A stretch of 17,248 bases of DNA from Sva-07 sp964651825 (GTDB taxonomy: Bacteria; Actinomycetota; Acidimicrobiia; Acidimicrobiales; Ilumatobacteraceae), in contig CAZYWK010000080.1 of NCBI GenBank assembly GCA_964651825.1, positions 1 through 17,248 of the forward strand. The letters run 5' to 3'. The notes below the pieces were generated by a model. It ran no database searches and was not told where the DNA came from. It saw nothing but the letters and a program-made list of their open reading frames with translations. Below, one piece after another: positions 6,900-14,510 of this stretch. How positions within the stretch are numbered: position 1 is the first letter of the stretch; each line of letters starts with the position of its first letter. Made by a program: the position numbers and the translations under genes.

Positions 6900-8355
6900 C
6901 ATGGGAAGCAACGACTTCGCAGCCACGGGGGTGATCGACGAACGCGACGAACGCGACGAGTGCGACGAGCGCGTGGAGGCGCTCGAGCGGTTCAGGGTGA
7001 GGGCCGCGTCGATGCCGTCGTTGTTGGAGGATTGGTTGCGGCCCGAGCCGCAGCGGGCCAGCGCCGAGCCGGCGCCGTACGATCTGATCGATTCCGCGAT
7101 CGACACGGCGGTGCGGTCGATCCAACGGTTGGTGATCGATCAAAACGCCCAACTCGATGCGGCCGGTCTGGAACGCTTGGCGCTCGGACTGAACCGGGTG
7201 CGTCGTGTCGCCGAGGCGGCCAACGTCGCTGTCGCGGAGCGGGTGGTGGCGACGAACCCGTTCCGCGGTGACGGGTTCTTCACCGGTAAGACCTGGCTGA
7301 CGCATCGGCTACAGCTGTCCAAGCGTGAAGCGTTCCACCGCTGCCAGATGGCCCGCATGCACCCCCGTCTCACGTTGTGGGCCGAGGCGTTCACCAACGG
7401 TGAGGTCGGTATCGAACAGACCGCGTTGATGGCCCACATCGCTGCCGACCCCCGCATCCCCGACGACGCTTTGCACGGCCGTGAAGCCGACCTGCTGGCC
7501 GACGCCATCGCGTTGCCGTACGAGGAGTTCAAACAGCGAGCGTTGCGTTGGCAGGCTCTCGTCGACCCCGACGGCGCCGCCGAGAAGACCGAACGCGTCC
7601 GCCGGAACCGGGGCGCCACCATCACCGAGCCCGACACCGGTGGCTGGGAACTACGCGCCCGTTTCGACGACGTCGGCGGCGCCGAGTTCAACGAGATCTG
7701 GGCCCACTACCGCGCCGCCGAGTTCGAAGCCGACTGGGCCCAAGCCACCGAAGCATTCGGCGAGGGCAACTTCGGTGTCACCGATCTGGCCCGCACCGAC
7801 CACCAACGCGCCACCGACGCCCTCGTGGCCATGGCCCGCGCCGCCGCAGCCTGCCCACCCGATCGGATGCGCCCGGTCCCCGAGCTCGTCATCCTCATCG
7901 ACCACGAGAGTCTCGACACCCTGCTACGCGGCGAACCGGTCTTCGCATCGCGCTTCGCCGACATCGTGTGCCGCACCCAAAGCGGCCATCAACTCGACCT
8001 GTCCGAAGCAGCCGGGCTCGTGTTGTGGGCCGAAGTGCGCCGGGTCGTCACCGACACCCACCACGGCCACGTCATCAACTACGGCCGCAAACAACGACTC
8101 TTCCGCGGTGCCGCCCGCAAAGCCGCCCTGCTGCAACAGATGTGTTGCATCTGGCCTGGCTGCAACGTCCCCATCCGACGCTGCGAAGCCGACCACACCC
8201 GCAGCTGGCACCACCACCACGGCGGAACCGACCAAGACAACGCCGACGGGCTCTGCCCCAACCACAACCGGCTCAAAGAACACCGCTACCGAGTCCACCG
8301 CGACCACCACGGCCACCTCCACATCCACCACCCCGACGGCCACGAAATCCACTGA
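6889..8355 (+). CDS. DUF222 (13E12 repeat-type) protein with C-terminal HNH endonuclease domain
   Basis: The 488-residue product matches the actinobacterial DUF222-HNH family. A helical DUF222 region spans roughly residues 60-380. A C-terminal HNH nuclease domain follows: metal-type cysteines around CIWPGC (420-425), Cys432, the catalytic EADH (433-436), Asn451, and CPNHN (456-460). These proteins exist in many copies in actinobacterial genomes and are presumed DNA nucleases of mobile or domestic origin; their biological role is not established. The N-terminus has a charged repeat (DER/DEC) and the C-terminus is very His-rich. The start could be 6889, 6892 or 6901; the last is attractive because of the upstream CATGAT. 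It lies on the same strand 75 bp after the FkbM gene but has no obvious link to glycan synthesis. The 3' third is markedly C-rich on the coding strand compared with its neighbours. Confidence 0.88.
   Translation: MMGVMGSNDFAATGVIDERDERDECDERVEALERFRVRAASMPSLLEDWLRPEPQRASAEPAPYDLIDSAIDTAVRSIQRLVIDQNAQLDAAGLERLALGLNRVRRVAEAANVAVAERVVATNPFRGDGFFTGKTWLTHRLQLSKREAFHRCQMARMHPRLTLWAEAFTNGEVGIEQTALMAHIAADPRIPDDALHGREADLLADAIALPYEEFKQRALRWQALVDPDGAAEKTERVRRNRGATITEPDTGGWELRARFDDVGGAEFNEIWAHYRAAEFEADWAQATEAFGEGNFGVTDLARTDHQRATDALVAMARAAAACPPDRMRPVPELVILIDHESLDTLLRGEPVFASRFADIVCRTQSGHQLDLSEAAGLVLWAEVRRVVTDTHHGHVINYGRKQRLFRGAARKAALLQQMCCIWPGCNVPIRRCEADHTRSWHHHHGGTDQDNADGLCPNHNRLKEHRYRVHRDHHGHLHIHHPDGHEIH
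6937..6972 (+). repeat. Four tandem 9-nt repeats encoding Asp-Glu-(Arg/Cys) triplets
   Basis: The unit GAC-GAR-YGC occurs four times in a row and encodes DER, DER, DEC, DER near the N-terminus of the DUF222/HNH protein. The in-frame unit length means copy-number change by slippage would add or remove three residues without a frameshift. It lies before the conserved DUF222 region, so it is probably a tolerant linker. Confidence 0.6.
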
Positions 8356-8393
8356 CCGGAGCGGATCAGGTTTGGTGCCACCGGTGCCGGTCG

Positions 8394-9389
8394 CTACCGC
8401 CGAGTGAATCGCCCCGTCGCGAGGCCGATCGTCCACGTCACCGGGATGGTCACGAGCGCGGTGAGCACCGATACCGACGGTGCTCCGCTGCGGCGGCTGA
8501 TGCGCGACGCTTCGGCGACGACTGTGGTCGCCGCTACCGCGGGCACGACCAGGAGCCGTGGCCACCGCACGGCGAGCACCGTCGATATGGCGCCGACGGC
8601 GATCCCGGCGGGAGGGGCGAGCTGGCGGATTCGGAGCGAACTGGGGTGCATGCGGATCACCACCGCCTTCCACTGGCCGTACTCGTAGTACTGCCGGGCG
8701 AGATCGCGCCACGTGCCCCGCGGTCGGTAGCCCACGCGCAGCTCGGGGTCGAACCACACCTGGTGTCCGGCTTCGCGCAGGCGGATGTTCAGCTCGTAGT
8801 CCTGGTTGCGGATGAGTCGCTCGTCGAACAAGCCGACCGACTCGATCGCTCGACGGTCGAAGACCCCGAGATATACGGTGTCGACCGGTCCCTGCGTGCC
8901 GCCGAGGCGGTACGACGCTCCACCGGTGCCGAGCCACGACGTGGTCGCCGCGGCCACGGCACGCTCGAAGTCGGTGTGGGGATCGGGCACCTGCATCCCG
9001 CCGACGTTGGCCGCCCCCGTCCGCCCGAGTGTTTCGACCGCTCGCCGGACGTAGCCGTCGGACAGCTGGCTGTGGCCGTCGACCCGGACCACGATCGGCG
9101 CCGAACCGGCACGGATCGCGAGGTTCAGGCCCGCCGGGGTGACGCCGGCCGGGTTGTCGACGACGACGACACGAGGCTCCGAATCCGACAGGCGCGCGGC
9201 GACCTCGCGGGTGTCATCGTTCGACGGAGCGACGGCGAGGTAGACGCGCAGTGTGCCGGGATAGTCCTGGGCGAGCACCGAACCGACGGCGGCATCGAGG
9301 TGCTCGGCCTCGTCACGAATCGGCATGACGACGTCGACGTCGGGCCAGTCGGGCCAGTCGGCTCGGACGGCCGCCCCGGGCTCAGACAC
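8394..9389 (-). CDS. ExoA-like membrane-anchored family 2 glycosyltransferase
   Basis: The 331-residue product starts its GT-A fold with VDVVMPIRDEAEH (18-30). It has RVDGH (102-106) at the DxD position and RNQDYELNIRLREAG (194-208) as the acceptor and catalytic-base region. The last 75 or so residues form about three hydrophobic segments, as in succinoglycan-type ExoA transferases, which add sugars to lipid-linked intermediates at the cytoplasmic face of the membrane. The start is GTG at 9389, overlapping the stop of the upstream initiating transferase as GTGTCTGA. A 9-bp duplication near the N-terminus gives the local repeat DWPDWPD. The gene ends 38 bp from the convergent HNH gene; no clear terminator is visible in that spacer. 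Translational coupling suggests it adds an early sugar to the primer made by its partner. Confidence 0.87.
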   Translation of the reverse strand: MSEPGAAVRADWPDWPDVDVVMPIRDEAEHLDAAVGSVLAQDYPGTLRVYLAVAPSNDDTREVAARLSDSEPRVVVVDNPAGVTPAGLNLAIRAGSAPIVVRVDGHSQLSDGYVRRAVETLGRTGAANVGGMQVPDPHTDFERAVAAATTSWLGTGGASYRLGGTQGPVDTVYLGVFDRRAIESVGLFDERLIRNQDYELNIRLREAGHQVWFDPELRVGYRPRGTWRDLARQYYEYGQWKAVVIRMHPSSLRIRQLAPPAGIAVGAISTVLAVRWPRLLVVPAVAATTVVAEASRISRRSGAPSVSVLTALVTIPVTWTIGLATGRFTRR

Positions 9390-10806
9390 GCCGGCTCAAC
9401 ACGACCCAGACCGTGCGCGCCAGGATCTGCACGTCGAGCACCACCGACCAGTTCACCAGGTACTGGAGGTCGTAGCCGAGCTTGTACTCGGCGTCGGTGT
9501 CGTAACGTCCGTGCACCTGTGCCAACCCCGTGAGGCCCGGTGGGAGCTCGCTGCGCCGCAGGTAACCGGGCACCCGGCGCACGATGTCGTCCACCAGCTC
9601 GGGCCGCTCGGGCCGGGGGCCGACGAGCGACATCTCGCCTTTCAGCACGTTCCACAGCTGGGGCAGCTCGTCGGCGCGCATGGCGCGCATCCAGGCCAGG
9701 GCGGGCACGATGCGCGGGTCGTCGATCGTGGCCAGTCGCGGTCCGCCGTCCTCTTCGGCGTCGACTGTCATGGTGCGGAACTTCACGCACTCGAACGTCT
9801 TGCCGTCGCGGCCGACCCGTGTCTGGCGGTAGAAGACCGGCCGGCCGTCGCGCGCCGCGACGTAGAGGGCGACGAGCCCGATCGCCGCCGCCCAGAGCGG
9901 AGCGGTCAGGACAACCACGATCAGGTCGAACGCCCGCTTCAACCGGACCTTGTGGATCGGCACGGTGTGCACGCGCAGCGGGACGAACGGCATGCCGCCG
10001 ACCTCGCGGACGTTCTTCAGGCCGAGCAGCGTCTCGCGTGCGCTCACGCGCTGGAGGAAGCCGATGCCTGCCGCATCGAGGGAGTTGAGCGGTTCGGGAT
10101 ACACCGACCCGAAGCCGGTGATGTCGAGCAGGAGGACATCTGTCGCATCGTGGGCCACGACCGCCTCGGTCAAGCGGTGGGCGGCACGGACGCGGCCGAC
10201 CAGCACGGCGTCGCGATCACTCTGCTCGAGGTGCTCCGCAGCCAGATCGAGCGAGGTGCTCTCGCCGACGAGGATCACCCGCGGTGGTCCGTTGCGCCGC
10301 CGCGACAACGCACGGCTGACACGCCGGTTGGCGACGAGCAGGAACGACGCCAGCGTGAGGAAGACAGCGAGGTTGAGGCGCGGCATCAGGTACCGGTCGA
10401 GGAGCACGAACGCCAGACCCTGCACAGCGACCCCGATCGCCGTCGCCAGCAGGCAGAGCGGGAGCCACGGCCGCTGCCCGAGGCGTGGCTCGCGTTCGTA
10501 CAGCCCGGTGAAGTAGTTGACGACGAGGTGGATGCCGGTCGCGATGGCGAAGCCGACGAAGTACCGGGACAGCGGATAGGTGTTCCACTCCCAACTGAAC
10601 CCGAACCGGACGAAGCTGATCGCGACCATCAGCGCGTAGAGCGCGACCGCATCGAGCACGCCGAGGAAGCGGAACCCGCGGGACCACAAGAACGTCAGGG
10701 GCCGATGGAGGCGCTCGACGACGCGTTCGATCACGCCGGGGAACGGCGCGCCGCCACCGTGCTGGGTGCTGATCATGTCGTGCGCGGATCGCGTTGTTCC
10801 TGCCAT
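9382..10806 (-). CDS. Polyprenyl-phosphate sugar-1-phosphate transferase (WbaP/EpsE-like chain initiator)
   Basis: The 474-residue product has four predicted membrane segments (about 46-68, 83-100, 114-136 and 144-160). A Rossmann-like middle region begins RVILVGES (176-183), and a C-terminal bacterial sugar-transferase domain begins near KRAFDLIVVVL (290-300). Signature motifs are KFRTM (342-346), the Asp-Glu catalytic pair in RADELPQLWN (377-386), and GPRPERPEL (396-404). Such enzymes transfer a sugar-1-phosphate from a nucleotide sugar to undecaprenyl phosphate and so start polysaccharide synthesis on the inner membrane face. Length and architecture fit full-length initiators of about 460-480 residues. 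The ATG at 10806 has a possible -10 box TACGCT 12 nt upstream; Met11 is an alternative start. It is first in a two-gene operon with the ExoA-like transferase. Confidence 0.92.
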   Translation of the reverse strand: MAGTTRSAHDMISTQHGGGAPFPGVIERVVERLHRPLTFLWSRGFRFLGVLDAVALYALMVAISFVRFGFSWEWNTYPLSRYFVGFAIATGIHLVVNYFTGLYEREPRLGQRPWLPLCLLATAIGVAVQGLAFVLLDRYLMPRLNLAVFLTLASFLLVANRRVSRALSRRRNGPPRVILVGESTSLDLAAEHLEQSDRDAVLVGRVRAAHRLTEAVVAHDATDVLLLDITGFGSVYPEPLNSLDAAGIGFLQRVSARETLLGLKNVREVGGMPFVPLRVHTVPIHKVRLKRAFDLIVVVLTAPLWAAAIGLVALYVAARDGRPVFYRQTRVGRDGKTFECVKFRTMTVDAEEDGGPRLATIDDPRIVPALAWMRAMRADELPQLWNVLKGEMSLVGPRPERPELVDDIVRRVPGYLRRSELPPGLTGLAQVHGRYDTDAEYKLGYDLQYLVNWSVVLDVQILARTVWVVLSRRV

Positions 10807-10818
10807 ACGTCCGCCCGC

Positions 10819-10824
10819 AGCGTA
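10819..10824 (-). promoter_or_regulatory. Putative -10 box (TACGCT) for the initiating transferase gene
   Basis: On the minus strand, TACGCT fits TANNNT and ends 12 nt before the ATG at 10806, so the leader would be only about 5 nt. It is half of the near-perfect palindrome AGCGT-A-ACGCT (10819-10829), in the 44-bp spacer shared with the divergent DUF2142 gene. No clear -35 is visible. Confidence 0.3.
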
Positions 10825-10836
10825 ACGCTCCGCCGC

Positions 10837-10842
10837 TACGGT
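10837..10842 (+). promoter_or_regulatory. Putative -10 box (TACGGT) for the DUF2142 gene
   Basis: TACGGT fits TANNNT and ends 8 nt before the GTG at 10851. Transcription would therefore start at or next to the start codon and give a leaderless mRNA. There is no ribosome binding site upstream of this GTG, which agrees with that reading. Confidence 0.4.
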
Positions 10843-10850
10843 GACCGGTC

Positions 10851-12341
10851 GTGTCGGACAGCACCATGCGTCGCCGGTGGGTGCTGTTCTTCATCGGTCT
10901 GCTCCCCGTCGTCGCGGTGTGGGCGGTCACCAACCCGATGTTCGCCTCACCGGACGAGAACCTGCACATGGTTCGCGCCCAGAGCATCGCGAGGGGCGAC
11001 TTCAGCAACCCGTTCACGACCGACGGCTTGCCGGTCGACTCGATCGAATGCTTCAAGTTCCTACCGGAGACCACTCCGGTGTGCCAGGACCTCACGTGGG
11101 GTGACGATGGCACGCCGCGAACGGTGCCGACGGACGGCTATCCACCGCTCTTCCACGGCATCGCAGCGCTCCCCGCCGTGTTCACGAGCGGGCTGGCCGG
11201 CGCGTACGTCATGCGCCTGTGGCTGGCCATGGTCGTCGTGGCGATCGTGGCTTGGGCCGGGGTGTTCGTCACACGGCCGGGGTCCGGACCGTGGCCGCTC
11301 GTCGGCTTCGCAGTCGCCCTGACGCCGATGGCCGTCTTCACGATGGCCACCGTCAACCCGTCGGGTATGGCGCTGAGCTCAGCGATGCTGTTCGTGGCTG
11401 CGGTGCTGTCGTTGCGTGCCCCCGTCGAGCGAGGATGGCCCGTCGCCGCGGCCATCGCTGCCGGCGCAGGCGGACTGGCGCTGTCTCGCCGAGACGGCCT
11501 GCTGTGGCTGGCGATCCTGGCCCTCGTGCTGCTGCCGCTCGTCCACGGCGCGGCGGTCCGTGACTGGATTGCTGCCACACCGCGGCGCACCAGGCTCTGG
11601 ATCGGCGCGCCGATCGGGCTCGTGGTCGTGGCCGCGCTCGCGTCCGCCCCGCCCACGATCTCGCGGTTTTTCGGCAACTGGCGTGATGGTCAGGGAACCG
11701 ACATGTGGGAGGCCGGTCGGTACGTCCGGACCTACATCTACCAGGCCGTGGGCGTGTTCGGCTGGCTCGACTCGCCGATCGGTGAGGAGACGTTCCTGGT
11801 CGCCATGATCGTGGCCGGATCCGTCGTCGTCCTCGGCCTGGCCGGCTCACAACGCCGACTGGTCGTGTCTACTGCACTGGCGGTGGCAGCGCTCGTCGTC
11901 ACGCCGATGGCGTTCGGTGTTGTCCGGTTCCCCTACCTGCAGGGTCGTTACCTGCTCCCGATCTGGGTCGGGGTCCTGCTGGTGGCCGGCGCCTCGGCGG
12001 CCACGGCCGGTGCGGGTGACGGCCTCACCAGGCGTGCCTCACGGCTGCTGCTCTCGGTCTGGCTCGGCGTGCACGTGATCGGCGCGATGCAGAACCTCCG
12101 CCGCTACGCGGTCGGGCGGAGCGGGTCGTGGAACTTCGTGTCGAACGCGCAGTGGCACCCCGACACGATGTCGAACCTCGCCGCGGTGCTCTGCTTTGTC
12201 GTCGCGTTCACGATCGCTGGCGCAGCCTTCGCCGCGCTGCTTCGAGCGGGCCAGCGCGACCTCGCGGACTCAGACCTCTTCGGGGAGACGGCGGGACATC
12301 CGATTGAAGATCGCCCAGCCGATCACCAGGCTCGCGAATGA
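10851..12341 (+). CDS. DUF2142 family multi-pass membrane protein
   Basis: The 496-residue product begins with a membrane segment (about 10-27) and then the DUF2142 signature: Pro-Asp-Glu at 34-36, His39 and Arg42, in SPDENLHMVRA. About ten more hydrophobic segments follow. DUF2142 proteins occur in polysaccharide and cell-wall loci and resemble GT-C type lipid-sugar-dependent glycosyltransferases; their reaction is not established, so a role in transferring sugars outside the membrane is only inferred. The GTG at 10851 is supported by a -10-like box just upstream; Met6 (10866) is an alternative. The last 20 or so residues are hydrophilic and encoded inside the end of the convergent permease gene. 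They look like read-on sequence without family features. Confidence 0.8.
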   Translation: MSDSTMRRRWVLFFIGLLPVVAVWAVTNPMFASPDENLHMVRAQSIARGDFSNPFTTDGLPVDSIECFKFLPETTPVCQDLTWGDDGTPRTVPTDGYPPLFHGIAALPAVFTSGLAGAYVMRLWLAMVVVAIVAWAGVFVTRPGSGPWPLVGFAVALTPMAVFTMATVNPSGMALSSAMLFVAAVLSLRAPVERGWPVAAAIAAGAGGLALSRRDGLLWLAILALVLLPLVHGAAVRDWIAATPRRTRLWIGAPIGLVVVAALASAPPTISRFFGNWRDGQGTDMWEAGRYVRTYIYQAVGVFGWLDSPIGEETFLVAMIVAGSVVVLGLAGSQRRLVVSTALAVAALVVTPMAFGVVRFPYLQGRYLLPIWVGVLLVAGASAATAGAGDGLTRRASRLLLSVWLGVHVIGAMQNLRRYAVGRSGSWNFVSNAQWHPDTMSNLAAVLCFVVAFTIAGAAFAALLRAGQRDLADSDLFGETAGHPIEDRPADHQARE

Positions 12342-13079
12342 GATCAGGACGAGCCCGACAAACGTCTTCCAGCCCGGCGCGGCCCCGTCGTACAGGCACC
12401 GGCGGTACGTCTCGATGAACCCGTTCATCGGGTTGAGCTTCAAGACGTTGTAGACCCAGGTCGGTGCGTTCTCCTGCAGCAACGACGGTGGATACACGAT
12501 CGGAGTAGCGAAGAACCAGACCTGGATGATGATCGCCCACAGGTAGCTGACATCGCGGAAGTAGACGGCGAGCACGCTCAGCGCGAGGGCGAGACCGGTC
12601 GCGAAGATCGCGAGGAGGACCGATGTCACCACGACGAGTGGGATCCACACCAGGAACGGACTCCCAGCGATCACCAGCACGATGAACAGCAGCGTCATCT
12701 CGATCGAGAACTGCACGCACGCGTGCAAGACGTTCGAGAACACGAGCACTTCGCGGGGGAACGCGACGCGGCGGACCAGACCCGCATTCGCCGAGACCGC
12801 GCCGAGGCCGAGTGACGTGACGAGCCCGAAGAAGTTCCACGGCAGCAACCCGCACAGCAGGTACAGCGCGAAGTTGTCGAGCCCGCTCGGATCGCCGACG
12901 GGTGCGGTCGAACCGAGCAACGTGCCGAAGACGAATCCATAGATCAGGATCTGCGACAGCGGGTTGAGCATCGACCACGCCCAGCCGAGGAACGAGCGCC
13001 GGTACTTAGTGCGCAGCTCGCGCAGCGTCAGATTCCAGAGGAGATCGCGCGACTTGTAGACGGTGACGACGGGGTTCAT
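12270..13079 (-). CDS. wzm: ABC-2 type polysaccharide export permease (Wzm/TagG-like)
   Basis: The 269-residue product is the membrane subunit of a polysaccharide ABC exporter. The N-terminal amphipathic region NLTLRELRTKYRRSFLGWAW (16-35) and LNPLSQILIYGFVFG (38-52) are typical of this family. It has six predicted membrane spans and the late segments ATPIVYPPS and LNPMNGFIETYR. Length matches the family (about 260-275). It would form a channel with the Wzt-type ATPase and flip lipid-linked glycan across the inner membrane. A -10-like TAGCCT lies 12 nt before the ATG. Unusually, permease and ATPase genes are divergent here rather than consecutive. The 3' end overlaps the DUF2142 gene by 72 bp tail to tail. 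The conserved-looking C-terminus (FNRMSRRLPEE) argues that this end is real. Confidence 0.9.
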   Translation of the reverse strand: MNPVVTVYKSRDLLWNLTLRELRTKYRRSFLGWAWSMLNPLSQILIYGFVFGTLLGSTAPVGDPSGLDNFALYLLCGLLPWNFFGLVTSLGLGAVSANAGLVRRVAFPREVLVFSNVLHACVQFSIEMTLLFIVLVIAGSPFLVWIPLVVVTSVLLAIFATGLALALSVLAVYFRDVSYLWAIIIQVWFFATPIVYPPSLLQENAPTWVYNVLKLNPMNGFIETYRRCLYDGAAPGWKTFVGLVLISFASLVIGWAIFNRMSRRLPEEV

Positions 13080-13091
13080 GGGAGCGCAGCG

Positions 13092-13097
13092 AGGCTA
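13092..13097 (-). promoter_or_regulatory. Putative -10 box (TAGCCT) for the permease gene
   Basis: On the minus strand, TAGCCT fits TANNNT and ends 12 nt before the permease ATG at 13079, the same spacing as for the initiating transferase gene. It lies in the 106-bp spacer shared with the divergent ATPase gene. No good -35 is visible, and a matching box for the ATPase gene was not found. Confidence 0.27.
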
Positions 13098-13185
13098 TCT
13101 GTGCCGCCACCGTGATCAGTGGCGCGCGATGGTGACGCCGGGCATGGTTGGTTCGCGATCCGGTATCAGCAAGACTCTGACCCGC

Positions 13186-14400
13186 ATGTCGACCGCTCTC
13201 TCCGTGAACGAGCTCTGGAAGAGCTACCGGCTCTATCACGAGCGCAACCAGTACCTGAAGGCGGCGATCCTCAAGGGGCGGCGTGCGCGCTACGAGGAGT
13301 TCTGGGCGCTCAAGGGTGTCGACTTCGCCGTGCCGACCGGATCGACGTTCGGGGTCATCGGCTCCAACGGTTCGGGCAAGAGCACGCTGCTCAAGACAAT
13401 GGCGGGCATCCTCCAGCCCGAGAAGGGCTCGGTGCAGATCACCGGTCGCGTGTCGGCGTTGCTCGAGCTCGGCGCGGGGTTCCACCCCGAGCTCACCGGC
13501 CGGGAGAACGTCTTCCTCAACGGCGCCATTCTGGGCCTCTCGAAGAAGGAGATCGCGGCCCGCTTCGACGACATCGTGGAGTTCGCCGGGCTTGCCGACT
13601 TCATCGACACACCCGTGAAGAACTACTCCTCCGGCATGTTCGTGCGTCTCGGCTTCGCGGTGGCGGCGCATGTGGAACCCGATGTGCTGCTGATCGACGA
13701 GGTGCTGTCGGTCGGTGACGAGAGCTTCCAGCGTCGCTGCGCCGAGAAGATCGACGAGTTCCGCCGCGACGGCCGCACGATCGTGTTCGTGAGCCATGGT
13801 CTCGCGCAGGTCGAGCAGCTCTGCGAGGACGCGGCGTGGATCGACAAGGGTGAGCTGCGGATGCTCGGCAAGGCCGCCGAGGTGATCGCGGCGTACCAGG
13901 GCCAGAGCCACCAGGCGAAGCGGGTCGAGGGCGAACAAGGGTCACGTTGGGGCTCGGGCGAGGCCCAGATCGTCCATGTCGAGCTCCGTGACGCCGACGG
14001 CGTCGATCAGGCGGTGCTCACGACGCACGAGCCGGTGACGATCCACGTCGACATGACGGCCCACACGCCGCTCCAGGACGCGGTCCTCGGCGTGCGGATC
14101 GACAGCCTCACCGGCGGAACGGTGTGGGAGACGAGTACCCGTCGCAACGGGCGGACGATCGGGCTGATGGACGGGCCGGCCAGCGTTGACATCGCCATCG
14201 ACAGTCTCCCTCTCCTCGAAGGGGTCTACGACCTGACCGTCGCGCTCACCGATCACACCGAGGTTCATCCGTACGACCACTGGGACCGTCGCATCCGGTT
14301 CGAAGTCCGCCAGTTCAAGTCCTACGACAGCGGGCTCGTGAGCATCCCGGCGCACTGGACGATCACCGGCGCCCGCGGGGTCGTGCAGAGCGGATCGTGA
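13186..14400 (+). CDS. wzt: ABC exporter ATPase with C-terminal substrate-recognition domain (Wzt-like)
   Basis: The 404-residue product powers export of polysaccharide through the Wzm-type permease. The nucleotide-binding domain has Walker A GSNGSGKST (59-67), signature YSSGM (148-152), Walker B VLLIDE (167-172) and switch His204. The region SALLELGAGFHPELTGREN (90-108) is typical of polysaccharide exporters. From about residue 256 (WGSGEAQIVHVELRDADG) a Wzt C-terminal beta-sandwich domain follows; in characterised systems it binds the modified non-reducing end of the glycan. I chose the ATG at 13186. The frame is open to 13063, but the extra 41 residues overlap the divergent permease gene and do not resemble the family. 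The TGA overlaps the GTG of rmlC as GTGA once the artificial gap is removed. Confidence 0.9.
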   Translation: MSTALSVNELWKSYRLYHERNQYLKAAILKGRRARYEEFWALKGVDFAVPTGSTFGVIGSNGSGKSTLLKTMAGILQPEKGSVQITGRVSALLELGAGFHPELTGRENVFLNGAILGLSKKEIAARFDDIVEFAGLADFIDTPVKNYSSGMFVRLGFAVAAHVEPDVLLIDEVLSVGDESFQRRCAEKIDEFRRDGRTIVFVSHGLAQVEQLCEDAAWIDKGELRMLGKAAEVIAAYQGQSHQAKRVEGEQGSRWGSGEAQIVHVELRDADGVDQAVLTTHEPVTIHVDMTAHTPLQDAVLGVRIDSLTGGTVWETSTRRNGRTIGLMDGPASVDIAIDSLPLLEGVYDLTVALTDHTEVHPYDHWDRRIRFEVRQFKSYDSGLVSIPAHWTITGARGVVQSGS

Positions 14401-14410
14401 GAACGCTCGA
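14356..14410 (+). repeat. 55-bp sequence repeated on both sides of the N gap (left copy)
   Basis: These 55 bases, from TGGACGATCACC to GAACGCTCGA, are identical to 14511-14565. They end exactly at the first N, and the right copy starts exactly after the last N. This is the pattern of two contigs that share an unmerged end overlap, not of a biological duplication. Confidence 0.95.
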
Positions 14411-14510
14411 NNNNNNNNNNNNNNNNNNNNNNNNNNNNNNNNNNNNNNNNNNNNNNNNNNNNNNNNNNNNNNNNNNNNNNNNNNNNNNNNNNNNNNNNNN
14501 NNNNNNNNNN
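14411..14510. other. Assembly gap of exactly 100 N, probably spurious
   Basis: One hundred undetermined bases separate two identical 55-bp ends. Collapsing the overlap joins the Wzt stop and the RmlC start in a normal GTGA overlap. So the true gap length is probably zero and no gene is missing here. Confidence 0.97.

Noticed and set aside
8356..8393. Bidirectional terminator between the convergent HNH and ExoA-like genes
   Set aside because: Only the short palindrome CACCGGTG is present; there is no long stem and no T-run on either strand.
7548..9533. Long plus-strand frame across the HNH gene and the ExoA-like gene
   Set aside because: It is dominated by Arg and Pro and ignores a convergent gene boundary, so it is a shadow of the real genes.
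13148..13169. TTGGTT and TATCAG as promoter elements for the ATPase gene
   Set aside because: The spacing is only 10 bp and TATCAG lacks the final T of the -10 consensus.
13063..13185. Upstream extension of the Wzt-like gene to GTG 13063 or ATG 13078
   Set aside because: It overlaps the start of the divergent permease gene and encodes 41 residues with no resemblance to Wzt N-termini, while ATG 13186 begins a typical sequence.
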